From: Caprimulgus europaeus
Lineage: Eukaryota > Chordata > Aves > Caprimulgiformes > Caprimulgidae
Assembly: GCA_907165065.1 (NCBI GenBank)
Contig: OU015534.1
Span: 34,968,937-35,032,936, forward strand
Reading direction: 5' to 3'
Length of the DNA stretch: 64,000 nt
Shown: positions 12,550 to 25,105 of the stretch, piece after piece
How positions within the stretch are numbered: position 1 is the stretch's first letter
Layout of the letters: each line of letters opens with the position of its first letter
Translations under genes and position numbers: made by a program
Notes under the pieces: model-generated
What the model saw: the letters and a program-made list of their open reading frames with translations, nothing else
Database searches by the model: none
What the model was told of the DNA's origin: nothing

Positions 12550-13525
12550 GACAGAATTGACTCAATTGGAAATAACTTTTAAGATCATTGAGTCCAATCT
12601 TCAACCTAACACTATCTAACAAGTCAACAACTAACCCATGTCCCTCAGCACTGTGTCTACACAACTCTTCAATCCCTCCAGGGATGGGGACTCCACCACT
12701 GCCCTGGGCAACCCCTTCCAATGCCTCAGAACCCTTTCAGCAAAGAAATTCTTCCTCACATCCCATCTCAACTGCCCTTGGTGCAACTTGAGGCCATTTC
12801 CTCTTGTCCTGTCCCTTGGTCCTTAGTTGAACAGACCCACCCCCACCTCTCTCCACCCCACTTCCAGGGAGCTGGACAGAGTGAGAAGGTCTCCCCTCAG
12901 CCTCCTTTTCTCCAGGCTCAACACCCCCAGTTCCCAGTTCATGTTAAACAGGACTGGCCCCAGTACTGAGCCCTGGAGAACACCACTCATGAATGGCCAC
13001 CAACTGGATTTAACTCCATTCCCCACCACTCTTTGAGCCCAGATATCCAGCCAGTTTTTTACCCAGCAAAGGATATGTCTATCCAGGCTGTGAGTAGCCA
13101 GTTTCTCCAGGGGAATGTTGTGGGAAATGCTGTCAGAAGCTTCACTAAAGTCTGTCTTTACTAAAAATAGACAACATCCACAGCCTTTCCTTTATCCACT
13201 ACATGGCTGACCATGCTGTAGAAGGAGATCAGGTTAGTCAAGCAGGACCTGCCTTTCATAAGCCCATGCTGACTGGGCCTGCTCATTTGGTTGCCTTGCA
13301 TGTACTGTGTGATGCTACTCAGGATGTTCTGCTCCATAAGCTTCACCAGCATGGAAGTTAAACTGACAGACCTGTCGTTTCCTGGGTGCTCCTTCCAGTC
13401 CTTCTTGTAGATAGGTGTCACACTGGCTAACCTACAACTTGCTGGGAACTCCCTGGTCAGCCAGGACTGCTGAAAAATTATGGAAAGTGGCTTGGTGAGC
13501 ACCTCTGCCAGAAGATGACATGGCA
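12550..13525 (-). mobile_element. CR1 LINE, internally deleted copy
   Basis: The left end is a decayed reversed CR1 tail (ACAGAATTGACTCAATTGG, GATCATTGAGTCCAATC) followed by the C-terminal block. Around 12943 the sequence passes directly from the C-terminal block ([12 protein letters not shown] on the minus strand) to the RT motif B region (GVLQGSVLGPVLF), so several hundred bases between RT motif B and the C-terminus are absent. It then continues through RT motif A and the N-terminal RT region to about 13525. Confidence 0.92.
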
Positions 13526-13530
13526 AAGGT
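13161..13530 (-). pseudogene. CR1 ORF2 reverse transcriptase N-terminal relic
   Basis: The minus-strand frame reads LTKPLSIIFQQSW, then ASVTPIYKKDWKEHPGNDRS, VSLTSMLVKLMEQ and GRSCLTNLISFYS, ending at KAVDVVYF just before the motif A aspartate, where a stop interrupts it. This order (LSIIF, TPIYKK, RPVSLTS, CLTNLI, AVDVVYLDF) is that of the CR1 reverse transcriptase fingers and palm. The frame is open for about 120 codons but cannot make an enzyme. Confidence 0.88.
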
Positions 13531-16500
13531 ATCACGGTATTGTTGTTAGAAGATTTTTGTCTCCCATTTTTCACAAACATTTTGATAGAATCATGTCTTG
13601 TGTATGAAAAACCTTGTGAATAAGTCACATTCATAGGTTAGAAAACAACGGGACAAGTTCATTGAGGCAATATTTATTGCCATCAGTCACTCATCTCACA
13701 ATAAAAGATAACATGATGGCATGATTTTATTATATTTTCATGCACTTTTTTTCCATTTTAACTGAGGAAAAGTTGTTGTACTTAATATTAACTGGTTGAA
13801 AATGAGATATAGTAAATCAAAATATCCCTGAGTATGAAAGAAAAAGGAAAGCTGTGAGTGATATATATTTCCATTTTAGAAATGGGAAGAGAAAGAAATA
13901 GGACATGGTAGGAAAATGACTAACTGCTCCATTCTCCCATTAAAGGAAATGAGTCAAAGTCTGATATCTTATAAATGTTATGATAATTAGCTGGCTTGGT
14001 ATGAAGAACTGCCCAGTAATTATGCAGATACTTTATTGACACGGTATTCTTACTAATTATCTTAGCTTCAAATATAGAACAATGTCAAAGCAGTGAGAAC
14101 AGAGCAGTTCTCTACTTGTCACGCTAAGGTCACACATTGTGTGGTCCTTATGAAATGTCAGACATTGCTACTGCTAATTGCTTTCCTCATGAAAACTGAA
14201 CTTTTTTGACTAAATAGAGAATACTTGAAAATGTCTATACTTTGTAATAGACAAAACCCAAAAATCTGGGAGAGAAAAATAAACTACTTCACTACTTTAA
14301 ACATTTCTTGTTGAAATTTAGAAAGTTTAATTTAAGTTCCTATTAAAAATACACAAATGAGGGGAAAAAGAGAACTAAAAACTTCTCTTTTGCCATCTCT
14401 TCTAAAAGAGCAGTACTGAAAGTTACCTTATTCCTTCTTTGTAAATAAAATAACCACACTCTGATCTACAAAACCACAACTTTATATGGGAAAAAGCAGG
14501 GAAAAAAGAAGGTAGACGTGAAATTACTTTCTTTTTCAAATTAAGGGGTTTTGCATAAAGCAATGGGTTGAACATCATACTCTTCATTAATGTGGTATTC
14601 TAGGGAGCATCACATATCAACGTTCTTTCCCTATAAATATTTCATTTTTAAGACCATTTTTTTACAGAAGCTTAAGGAATATTTGAGACAAAATTTTAGT
14701 TCTAGTTTTTAACTCAGTGATAAAATTGTATAAATTGCACATGGCAATCAGATATATTTATTTTTTATTTCGTCACAATTTGGAACTCAAGCTTTTAGTA
14801 AATACATTTATCCAGGTGTCAGAGAAATACACAGAAAAGTTGAACAAAGGTAACTGACATTGTAGCAGAGAATTGTATTATATAGACTAAGTATATGTGG
14901 TCAGTTTATTTTTTTTTCCATGTTTGAAGGGAATCTTTATTGTTCCAGCTCAATTTCTTGCAAATAGTTTAAGAGATATGTTGGTATTTTGCTAAACTTG
15001 ACTGAGTTGCACAGTAAAAATAAATTGAATTTTATTAAATTTCTGAAGCAATTTTAAAAGATGCATTGCAAATCAGGACAAAAACGGGCCTGAAGTTTAT
15101 TTTGAATTTGGAACTGCCTGCTTTACAGAACTTTCCTTGTTTTTGAATGTCTGAACAAGCATAAAAGTAAGGCTACTTTTATGTTGTCAATGTTTGCTTG
15201 CATTCCAAAGAAATTACTTTAAAAATAAAGTTATAAAACTCATGAATAATTCACTGGTGAACCAAAGACAACTCTACTCCCTTTGAATACAGATATAGAC
15301 ATTATTATTTCAGGATCCTCACACAGCAGTAATGCTCATACTCAGTAGTAATTTTATCTTTAGAGATACAGCTTCATTTGTAACCTTATTTAGCAGCGTG
15401 ACCACACAAACACAAAGTATTTCAGGATGTAATATATTAAACAGAAATTTAACTAGCAAGATTATGTGGAGAAATACTTAAACAATTCTTGTTCATGGCA
15501 TAAGTAGGATATGAGATGAATGTATGATTTTGGACAGTAATCTTGGTAAGGATGGAGACCATTCAAATCCAGCAGAAAGCAGTGAGAGCAGTTATGTATG
15601 GACACCCTGACCTCAAAGAACAAAACTAATTCATTGGTATTTCTTAGTATAAAGAAGATTGAGGGGGGGAAAATGATACATTAATAGTATCCAAATACAC
15701 AAGTTACTACTGGGAATGATGGAATAATCTGTATCCCTGAGGAATGGAAAAAGTAATAAATTTCTATTTTAAAATTAGGAAGATTCAACTTAGACAGACA
15801 TTAGAAAAGATTTAATGATGAGAAAAAATAATGAGAAGGTTGGTAAAGGGGTAATATAACAATATTCTTTATACATTTGGACAAATCAAAACATATATCA
15901 AAATAAATAAATTCCATATGAGCTGCATCTTCATTTTTGGGAATCCTTCTAAATTACACTGATTAAAATATGAAGTAATTTATCTTTTGGTGTTTGCCAT
16001 ATTTTCTGTTACATTTGCTAATTATCAAAGAAATGTGTAGATACTCACAATTTGCTCCCTCCCAGCTCACACATGTACTTTATCCTGTAGTGAAGGAACC
16101 ATCCTTGCGGCATGGTGCTACTCATTCCCATGGTAACCACGAAGACAGTGGGCAGTGTCACTGTAGAGAACACGGAAATCACATGAAAACAAAAGCTTTT
16201 GTTAAATATCCTTTTTTTATACATTTAGGGAACTGTTGCTAAGTCCAATAGACAGAATTTTCAGAAACAGAAATCTATATTGCAGCAACACTTCCACTGA
16301 GCAGGATTCCAGTAGATTGTCAAGGAAGCTTAATTAGGCAGCCTGGAAAGTTTCGATAACCTCCCATTAAAGTATCTGAGACCTGAATTGTTCACTGTGT
16401 AAAAACAACTGCAAAGCTTCCACTCCCCATTTCCCTTTTGCCAGGTTACAATGTTCTCAGTGTGGTTAAGTCTCAAAAATATGCATCCCAAAAGTCTAAG

Positions 16501-17657
16501 AAATAGCAGCTCTTGACCTCAGCCTACCCTATCAGTTTATATTTAATTGATCTAATAATTCTATTTGTAAATGCTTACCCTTCTAAAATAATTCATGTAC
16601 AAACATAGCTTCAGATTACAGACTTTGATTTTTGCCTTACCGTGAATTATTTTTGTAAATTTGAATTTAACTTAAATTTGTCAGTTATGTATGTGTGTGT
16701 AAGCTGTGGTAACGTAGCTACTCTGTGGCTAAAATATATTGACTAGTGTTTACAGAAAACAGGTGCTAAAAGGACAAACCACAGCCTCTTCGCATGTTTG
16801 TTTGGATTGGATTTCACCGAGCAAGCACCTCAATGTACATCCACTGACTTGTTCTCTTTATACTTAATTAACTTTGCTTCACATATTTTCTTTTTTTTTT
16901 TATTTTTATTTGGAGATGATTAAGTACTCCATTAACTAGGTATCAGATGGCTGTTAATGAGTCATTAACCTTTTTGCTGGTCAGGATATCATGGCTACAC
17001 CTGGTAAAAACTAAGATTCAGTTCTTAATTATCACCTGCTTTTTATCATTGCTACAGATTTATTCAGCCAGGAGGAACACATTAAAAATTTTACAGAAAT
17101 TCTTGCCTGACTTAAGGTTGTGTCATCAGCACTGAACTCCCAAATAAACAGAAAAAAGCAATTTAATAAATTTTAAGATTTGAACCCAAGAGATGAAGTC
17201 ATACCTATCATCTTGTACATGCCAAAATAGTCCTTCACAGCTTTCCACTGCAAGTCAAGCATATAACAGTGTTCTAGCTATCTGGAACCTATTTCTTCAG
17301 GTGATGATTTGGAAAAGTTATTTTCCTGATGAAAAAATAGGTAAAATATTCTCATGCTCTACTGCTACAGGCAGGTGCTGTTTAAATTAATCTGGTTCCT
17401 ATAACACAAGTCCAGGGTCAAGTCCAGTGTCTCTTTCTTACTATTTTTTTTATTCAATTATTATTTATCTTACACGAGGCTGACAGAATTTTTGTTCTAC
17501 ACCTTTCCCTGCTCATGCTCGTACGGTGAGGGCAGGGCTGCGTAATTAAAGAACAAGCTACCCAGAAAGGTGCCCTGCTTACTGAATAGGGAACTGTGCT
17601 TCCATATTCACTGACTAAAAGGGTATGAGGGTTGGGGGGAATAAAAAAGTGCGTATC
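13526..17657. other. transposon-poor unique block
   Basis: About 4.1 kb without a recognisable CR1, LTR or long microsatellite. It is AT-rich and mostly of high complexity. The open frames at 15994-16242, 16947-17135 and 17193-17390 show no recognised domain. An RFX-like word lies at 16124-16137 (separate entry). Confidence 0.5.
16124..16137. promoter_or_regulatory. RFX/X-box-like motif candidate
   Basis: ATTCCCATGGTAAC matches the known RFX palindrome GTTRCCATGGYAAC at 12 of 14 positions by my count. It sits in a locally GC-richer patch (about 16060-16170) of unique sequence. Motif matches of this kind occur by chance. Confidence 0.25.
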
Positions 17658-18415
17658 TGTGGTGGTTTGACCCACAGTGGGACCATGCGGTCCTGCATCC
17701 ACTCCCCCAACCCGGTCAGACAGGATGGGAGACACGACAAAGGGGGCACGGGAGTAGGAATGAAGGACAGGGAGGGCTCACTCACCAGTGATGGTCACAG
17801 ACAAAATCAAACTTGCGGAAGAAAAACCAGTTTCATGACCTTTCCAGGCTCAGCTCCCAGCTCCAGCATGGGGACATCCACAGGCTGGAGACTCACCACC
17901 CACTCTGGAGGTTCACCCCCCACTCTGGCACTGAGCGACTCTCGGGGTCCCAGTTCCAGTCACACTTGCACTCAGTCTCGGCTTCTCTGCTCCAGCGTGG
18001 AGTCCTCCATGAGCTACACGTGGATCTCTGCTCCACCGATGAATCTCCATGGGCTGCAGAGAACTTTGTCTTCTACTCCATTACCGTAGAACTGAGTGTG
18101 GGTCTCTGTCTTTCCCCCTCCTCCTCCGTTCTCCGGCAACAAAGCTCTGTCCCTGTCTGTCTGTCCTTTGTTTAGGCCAATTGTCATCTTTTGTTAGGTC
18201 AATGGCCTCTCCTCCAGCTTCACCCCCACCTTCTTTTCAAGACCATCCTTCCCCTCACACATATGGATTCACAGAGGTGTTTCTCCAGTGCTCGTTGGCT
18301 CAGCCTGGGCTGGGGGGTCCCTGTCTTGGAGCCAGGGGAGCCTTTCCCATTACCAAAAAAACTGTCCCCCCCACACACACACAGAAACCCAACACACAGA
18401 AACCCAACTCAATAT
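17658..18415 (-). mobile_element. solo LTR, avian ERVL-like family, minus orientation
   Basis: The left end reads TGTGGTGGTTTGACCC and the right end CCAAAAAAACTGTCCCCC then a CA-rich terminus, which is the reverse complement of an avian ERVL-like LTR. Internal landmarks include GGATCTCTGCTCCACCGATG, AATCTCCATGGGCTGCAG and TTGGCTCAGCCTGGGCTGG. The six bases CGTATC occur just outside both ends (17652-17657 and 18416-18421), consistent with a target-site duplication. No internal retroviral region is present, so this is a fossil left by LTR-LTR recombination. Confidence 0.8.
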
Positions 18416-18421
18416 CGTATC

Positions 18422-19019
18422 CAGTGCCACACACAGCTAAAAAGGATTTATGTGATTTTTCATGGATCATGCAGTGGTACATAATTAGTAGGAATAGAAA
18501 TACGATTTCTAACTATGTGTGTTCTTAAATCTAGATATATTTGGGAAACTAAGCTAGAATACTACATACCGTTTTATTTCTTATAGTACTACACGGTTGT
18601 TGACATTAGGAAAAGCTGCATAAACAAACATCGAATAGCCTAAGAGTTGGGTAAAACATTTTATACTCTGAGATAAAGTGCAGGGAAAATGGTTCAGCTC
18701 AAGTAGCTTAAATTGAATCAGGATCAAGGCAGTTTGTTTAATTTACAAATGACACATAGTTAACTGCCAATCAGTGAACACTCAGGGTCAATATCAGTGG
18801 TGAAACAGGTAAACCACAATACTAGATACTTACAAAATATTAATATACAGCTATAAATTCGTGAACACTTTTGTATAAATTAATCTCCCAAAACGACCTC
18901 TTTCCTCTCTCCTTCTCACACACACACACTTGCACACTCACATCCCCCACCCTGACATGTGTGCTACCAGCACACCTCCCCTCTCCAGGCACTGAGAGTT
19001 TCCCCCTGTGTTAGCCGAC
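18422..19019. other. unique DNA with short CA repeat
   Basis: A short (CA)n run lies at about 18918-18928. Nothing else is recognised. Confidence 0.5.
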
Positions 19020-19058
19020 TTTTTTTTTTTTTTTCCCCCCCTTAAAAAAAAGGGGGAA
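19020..19058. repeat. poly(T)-C7-TT-A8-G5 homopolymer block
   Basis: Fifteen T, seven C, TT, eight A and five G in succession. CCCCCTT (19037-19043) and AAGGGGG (19050-19056) can form a perfect 7-bp stem with a six-A loop. Confidence 0.9.
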
Positions 19059-19346
19059 GCTTCAACTAAGTTTGGAAAGTTGTGGAACTTAAAAATCTAA
19101 TTCCTTTTTCATTAGTGGCAGAAAAGACAGCTTTATAGTCATCCACTGACAACTTTTCAGAAAAATCTGATGCCAGCTACTGAGCACAGCTGATGTGGAA
19201 CCAGAACACCAGTAATCAGCCAGTAACTTGAAATATCTGTTTAAGAGAACTTCCTAATGATACAACAATAATGTCCCATCTGTTGTGTTGAAATGAGTGC
19301 CTGGAAAATTGAGGCAATACTGGTGTCTTGTGTGTTAGTTACCGAT

Positions 19347-19464
19347 TACAGAACCACAGAATCCCAGAGTGTCAGGGATTGGAAGGGACCTCGAGAGATC
19401 ATCCAGTCCAACCCCCTGCCAGAGCAGGAACACCTGGATGAGATCACACAGGAAGGTGTCCTGC
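19347..19464 (-). mobile_element. CR1 LINE 3' end, very short copy
   Basis: ACAGAACCACAGAATCCCAG then GGAAGGGACCTCGAGAGATC and ATCCAGTCCAACCCCCTGCC, ending near CACACAGGAAGGTGTCC. It is the reverse of the last ~115 bases of a CR1 and closely resembles the 3' end of the plus-strand copy at 50464-50780, so it belongs to the same subfamily. Confidence 0.93.
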
Positions 19465-21171
19465 TGTGATGGAGATACTGGCTCATCCCCAGTATTTTGT
19501 GAATAGTGTTATTTCTGAGAAGTTGTATAACCTGGTATTTTGTCTGATTTTTTTTTTTTTAGTTATTATCCTTATGATTCTTCCCCTTTTTTACTGACTC
19601 AAATTCCTATATTAAAAAAATAATAATTTTAAAAAATCCGCATTAAAAAGAAGGATTTCATTCCATTAGCTGTAGTCTTTTTGGTGATGGCAGTCTAACA
19701 TTTTATATACATTTTGGCAGTTGTATTTTCTGCTGGCAAAAACCACATCAAAAGGTGTAGTTTACAGATAGAACAACAAGTCAGTTATCCAGAGATCAGA
19801 TGTGCTGGAAAACTACAAAGCAGCCTCTCTGAATATTGTTGCATGCTTTTTTGCTTAAGTGAATAGCTATAAACTTTACTTTGGTAATTCATCATATACG
19901 GATTACAGTCTTAGCTGTGCTTTGTATTTACGCTACAGATAATTGAGTAATTAATCATATAGATGACAGATTAATTGATAGGCGATTGTTATTAATTAAA
20001 AATTAATAATTCATGCTTGGAAATCACCTATTTTTTCAAAACTTTAAATTGCAGATTGTTAGATAATTCCTTATCTGAAGTATGAAAGCACGGGATGTTT
20101 CCTTGGCTGAACTAACAAAATTCCCTGGACTGACAGCCCAAATTAAAAAAAAAAAAGCAAACAACAAACAAACCCCTCTCCCAAAACCACAACCGAAAAA
20201 AAAACCCAAAACCCAACAAACAAAACAAAACAGAATACCCAAAAAACCAAGCCAGCATCAAAATAAACTGTAACTGTATTGGTATTCTTATTTTACTGCT
20301 TTGCTGCTAGAGAAAAGCAGAAACAAATATATTTTTTCATTCTATAATTTTTTGCTAAAGTATCGGTTATATTTTTAGTTTGGTATAAGCAAATGAAACA
20401 TGACACAAAACAAACCCACTGAGGCTCAAAAGAAAAGAATCAGAAACTTCGTTAAGTAATATCAAAATAAAATATTTTGGCATTTCTGATTTGAAAGATT
20501 CCATTTTAAAATAGTTTTTAAAACCCTAATACTTCTTAGTTCCCCCAAATAACCTAATCTAATGCAAAATCATGAAATGAATTTCATTTATTCAGTCAGT
20601 TTCATTCAACTTTATTTTTCTTTCATTTAAAAATACTCTTGACTAGTTGTATACCATGAGATTCTTGCCAATCTGTGTTACAGATATTCCTATCTTATTT
20701 CTATGGTGAGTTTTTCAGCAATGATTTTTTTTTATATCTGTAACTCAAATGTTTCATATTCATATTTTTAAGGATTTTAGGGTAGTTTGATTATTTATTC
20801 TAATTTGCTTTTTATTTTGAATTTTAATTTTCTGCAATTTTCAAAATTACTTACTGCAGTTCACCTGTGACTTTTACAATCTTCTCCTATCTTCCTAATA
20901 CCATGATAGACGAAGACCTAAGGAAAACTTACTTTTTGAGAACTACATTACAGTAGGGCAACCTCCTTGCCAACCAGGGTCACAAGGGGATGGTTCCAGG
21001 GACGGCAGCCAGGGTCAGCTGAGAATCTTGATCACAAGGGCAGAGTGTGACCTGAAAGCGTGGCATTCTCAGCAGGAATAACAATGATATTTAACCTCAG
21101 TACCACATATTTTACCCCTGAAAGCTGAAGGGTCCATAGTCACAACCAGAACAAGTCTCCAAAGCTTGAGG
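19465..21171. other. unique AT-rich DNA with A/C-rich low-complexity stretch
   Basis: 20143-20262 is A/C-rich low complexity (runs of A separated by CC or CAA), possibly a decayed poly(A)/AAAC array. The rest shows no transposon or gene signature. Confidence 0.55.
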
Positions 21172-21462
21172 AGAATCACAGAATCGTAGTGGTTGGAAAA
21201 GCCCTTTAAGATCACCGAGTCCAACCATGAACCCAACACTGCCAATTCCACCTCTAACCCATGTCCCTGAGCACCTCGTCTGCCCGTCTGTTCAATCCCA
21301 CCAGGGAAGGTGACTCCACCACCTCCCTGGGCAGCCTGTTCCAATGTTTGACTGCCCTTTGGGTGAAGAAGTTTTTCCTGATATCCAAATTAAACCTCCC
21401 ATGGTGCACTTTATCGCTTGTTACCTGTGAGAAGAGACTGACCTCTCTACAACCTCCTTTAA
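21172..21462 (-). mobile_element. CR1 LINE 3' fragment
   Basis: AGAATCACAGAATCGTAGTG, then TTTAAGATCACCGAGTCCAA, CTCCACCACCTCCCTGGGCA and GAAGAAGTTTTTCCTGATAT. It is the reversed 3' UTR and C-terminal end of CR1, 5' truncated near GACCTCTCTACAACCTCC. Moderately preserved. Confidence 0.93.
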
Positions 21463-23279
21463 TCTGTCCTTTTCTGACCCTGGTTTTCTAGTGATACACA
21501 GAACGTCAGGGAATCAAGGAGTGGAAGAGCAAGAGTGACTCGACTTTTATCTTTGCTTTTTATCTCAGTGCAGTAGGGAATAGCCAGCAGTTGTGTAAAC
21601 TGATCATAACTCGATTTAAGCTTGATTCTGAGGATGCAGCACACTACAGTTGTTTCCTGATCTGTGTGTTACATGCTTTCATTCCATTTTTTATTGACAA
21701 AGAAAGTCTTAGAAGCCTGCCAAGGAGAGAAGTAAAGATGCCTTAGCTGGTAGACTGACAAAGTTTTGAGTAAACTGTTCAGCAACAAAACGAGACTGCT
21801 CTGCTGACACTGTGACTTAACTCTTGACTTTGTAATGGATATTTAATTTTCAAGCATAATGTTACCCATTGGTCAGTACACATGAACAAGTCACAGTCAA
21901 AATACTCAGAAGTATCCTCTGTCTGTAACAACTACATCAATTGTGTATTTGGGAATTGTCATCAACAGCATCCCTTGCTAGACAAAATTGCAATGTCTGT
22001 TTCAGAACTGCTTTTCCTCTTTGCTTTCAAGGCTATGTTGAAAAAAGCTGTTATAGATCCCATACAAACTAGTCTTCATGATGATATAAAGGGTTTTTGT
22101 CATAACTCCCATTTTAATGCCAGAGGTCACAAGCACGTTGCTCTGCCATAATAAAATAAAGAGATTCTCTTTGTGATAGTAAAGAGAAGATTCACAGAGA
22201 TAAAGTGTTACAGCATTGAAAAATACATTAAAATAATACAATGGAGTTTGAGTTCAGAATGAACATGAAAATATGGCTGTTACTGATAGATGTGTTTTTA
22301 CATTCACTCTCTTTCAGTCATCAGTTTCTCACTTTTACTGTTCTGATACACTGGGAGTCAGTAAGCAAACAGCTATGTGGCGCTTAGCTGCCTACTGGGA
22401 TTAAACCACAGCAGTGTTTAAGATCCTAGATATTAACTGTTAATCTATTTTTGTAGCCTTCATAATGAAGATTTTAGTTAATGAAAAATCTTTGCAAAAG
22501 AAATTCAACAAGATTTTGTGAGAAAAGGAAATAAATACAAAGATAAATACAAGCTGTCACTGAAGTCCATTAAATAGAAGCTAAAACAGTAACCAGGAGA
22601 GCACGCGTCAACCTTTGGCCATTGTCAAATAGTTTTCTACAGAAAGTGAAAAAGGGAGGAGAAGGGAAAAAAAGTGCACATTTCTGTCCTTGGAGTCCCA
22701 AGTCATTCAGTAGGGCATTAGGGCAGCAAAGAGAAAGAATGCAAAGCTGAAGTCCTGGGTTCACCAAGAGGCTCTTTGGCCTCTACCTCCTCTACAGGGT
22801 GTGCAGCAGCCCGTGCTCAAGGCCAGCCCTGAGATGCTGAAGTTGGGTGACCTCAGATCAGACTTTTCTGAAAGAAGCCATATGAGAAGGAAACATTGGG
22901 ATGTCTCCCAGTTTCTTGTTGGCTGCATTTAAGCCCAGGCTTTTGCCCATGGACTTTCTGAGCTGTACTGTTGTTGCCTCTGCCTCCTGGACCCTTACCC
23001 CCGTTTAACTTCCTGGCTTTCCCTTAGTCCTTCTTCATCAGTGCAGACTTGTCTGGTGATCACTGGGCTGTCAGGTGACTGTAATTACAGTCAACAAAGC
23101 TGCTCTGCTTTCCTCACTTAGGTTCTTTAGTATTTTCCTTTGTTCTTCTTGATCTGCTATGCTTCCCACCTTTTGCTTTCATGAACGTTCATCTTTATCT
23201 GATACTGGCAGTTATTCACTTGCCGTTGTAGGAACTCAGGCTTCTTTCTCTTCCTGAACATTATATTAACATCAAAACC
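21463..23279. other. unique DNA, nothing recognised
   Basis: A GC-richer stretch at about 22740-23060 (CCAAGAGGCTCTTTGGCCTC and onward) could be an old repeat but I cannot place it. The open frames at 21882-22151 and 22002-22241 have no recognised motif. Confidence 0.5.
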
Positions 23280-23323
23280 TTTTTGTTTGTTTGTTTGTTT
23301 GTTTGTTTGTTTGTTTGTTTTTT
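23280..23323. repeat. (TTTG)n microsatellite, about 10 units
   Basis: Near-perfect TTTG units ending in a T run. Confidence 0.95.
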
Positions 23324-25105
23324 GATGTGAGGCCTAGGAAGCTATAAAATGAGAGAGAAACAGAAAAAGTTTAGGGTATAAAACATGTACAGCAAAGACA
23401 GTCTGAATGCTAAAAGACTGCATTAGAGTACTCAGTATTCACTTAAGGATTGCAAATGAGATTATGAGAAGCTTTCTGAAATCACTGAGAAGTTCTATAG
23501 TTTCATAAAGATCTGGTAAAATAATCTAAGAGACAGATCTATTCTTCTAACATTTTAGTTTTGTTTTCTGATTCTGTGTTTATATTTTGTTTTATTGTAT
23601 TTTATGTGTGATTACCTCCTAATCATCACAGAATGTTGGTTGGTTGTGGGGGTTTTTTTAATCTTGAAATTTTTATTCTATTCTGCACATAATGTTTACA
23701 GCCTTTTGTGTATAAATGTTGGTTGCTGATGGTTATTATCACAATTTGGAATTAAAAAGTGTATACAACAGTCCTGTGTGGGTTGCCTGTTGTATTACTA
23801 TTTTTCACTCTTTGTTGCATACATAATCTATTTCAAACTATCATGAATTCATTGCAATATTTATTGTACTATTTTTTTCAGTAAAGCTATTGTGTATTTG
23901 CACATACCAAATGCCTTTGTTGTTCAATACTCTTTTTGCTTTCAGGGGGATAATTTTCTTTCCCATTAGGCTGGTTTATAGGTAGCTCTTCGTGATTACA
24001 AATGAAAGCCGTCTAAATTTATTGTTACTTTAAACAGTGTGCTTTAAATCCATCAAATTACTCCATTTTTGTTTTGTTTTTTTGGGGTGGTTTTTTGGTT
24101 TTTTTTCTTTCTCTAAAAGGTGTTTGAAAGCTATACATTTTGCCTGTAAATTTAATCACTTGGCAGTTCATAGTTTAAGAAAATCTATTCTTCAGTCTTA
24201 TTTTTCTGTCAGGGTATGAGCAACTCACTCTATCTTCAGCACAACTCTTTTCTGTTCCATGCTAAGTAAGAGGAGCTCAGAAGTTTTACTTTATATGTCT
24301 GCATTATATAACTTTGACTATTCTCCTTTTGCCAAGATTAGTAAATTTGCCATCTATTTACAGGAACGAAGTAATGAAAAAGTATTTTTACTGCATTTCA
24401 GTCCAAGCAAGTGTGGAAATTGTAGTAGTAAAAGTTTCTCTGTCAACACTTTTATTTTGACTGATTTTCCAGTGTAGTGTTGAGTTAATATTTTCACTGA
24501 TTTTAACCAAATAGAGAAAAAACCTATAGTCATATTCCGGATCGTATTGTATTATTTCCTCCCCCACCAAAACAGGAGTCTTCTCTACTCCCAATACTTC
24601 TTATCTTCTTTTATTTTTTCTTGCCAGTCTTTTTTCTCTGTGCTTGGGAGAGTGTTCCGCCTGTTAGCAGTGCCTTGTACTTACCTTGTCCTTGTCTGAC
24701 GACTTTTGATACTCGGAAGCCTCCTATACCTGTCCTTGTCCCCTTGGTGTTCACGTTTCTCACACAGGTAAAACCGCGTCTGGTGCCAGTCACATTATGG
24801 ATTGTGACTTACACGATTCTAGAACACATCACCTGCAGGAGTCAGAGGCCTCTGCTTTGGTTACAGGATCCTTGGATTTTTGGGCACAGATTTTTGAGCA
24901 GATTTGACACTGTTCACTCAGCCTGTGTTGCTTAAGTAAATATAAAAGGTTTTTTTTAAGGACTGTCTGGAGATGCATTCTAGGGGTGAAATACAATCAG
25001 TGCATTTCAGTAAACCCTATAAACAAAGCATTAAGAAAGTGCTTTAAATCCTTTCTGTATTAGGTGGGGTTTGTTTGTTTGTCTGTTTGGGTTTTTTTGT
25101 AACAT
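23324..25105. other. unique AT-rich DNA with T/G-rich patches
   Basis: T/G-rich low complexity lies at about 24067-24110 and 25065-25100. The interval 24640-24930 has more CpG than its surroundings and an open frame at 24621-24935 (104 codons) of no recognised family. I leave it unassigned. Confidence 0.5.

Noticed and set aside
17625-18528. Several 120-160-codon plus-strand frames
   Set aside because: They read through a noncoding LTR in antisense and resemble no known protein.
24679-24688. Perfect minus-strand splice-donor word (AAGGTAAGT)
   Set aside because: A 9-base match is expected about once by chance in a window of this size counting both strands, and no matching acceptor or coding frame was seen.
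24621-24935. 104-codon plus-strand open frame
   Set aside because: No domain or family is recognisable and its composition does not look like coding. The local CpG excess may reflect an old repeat.
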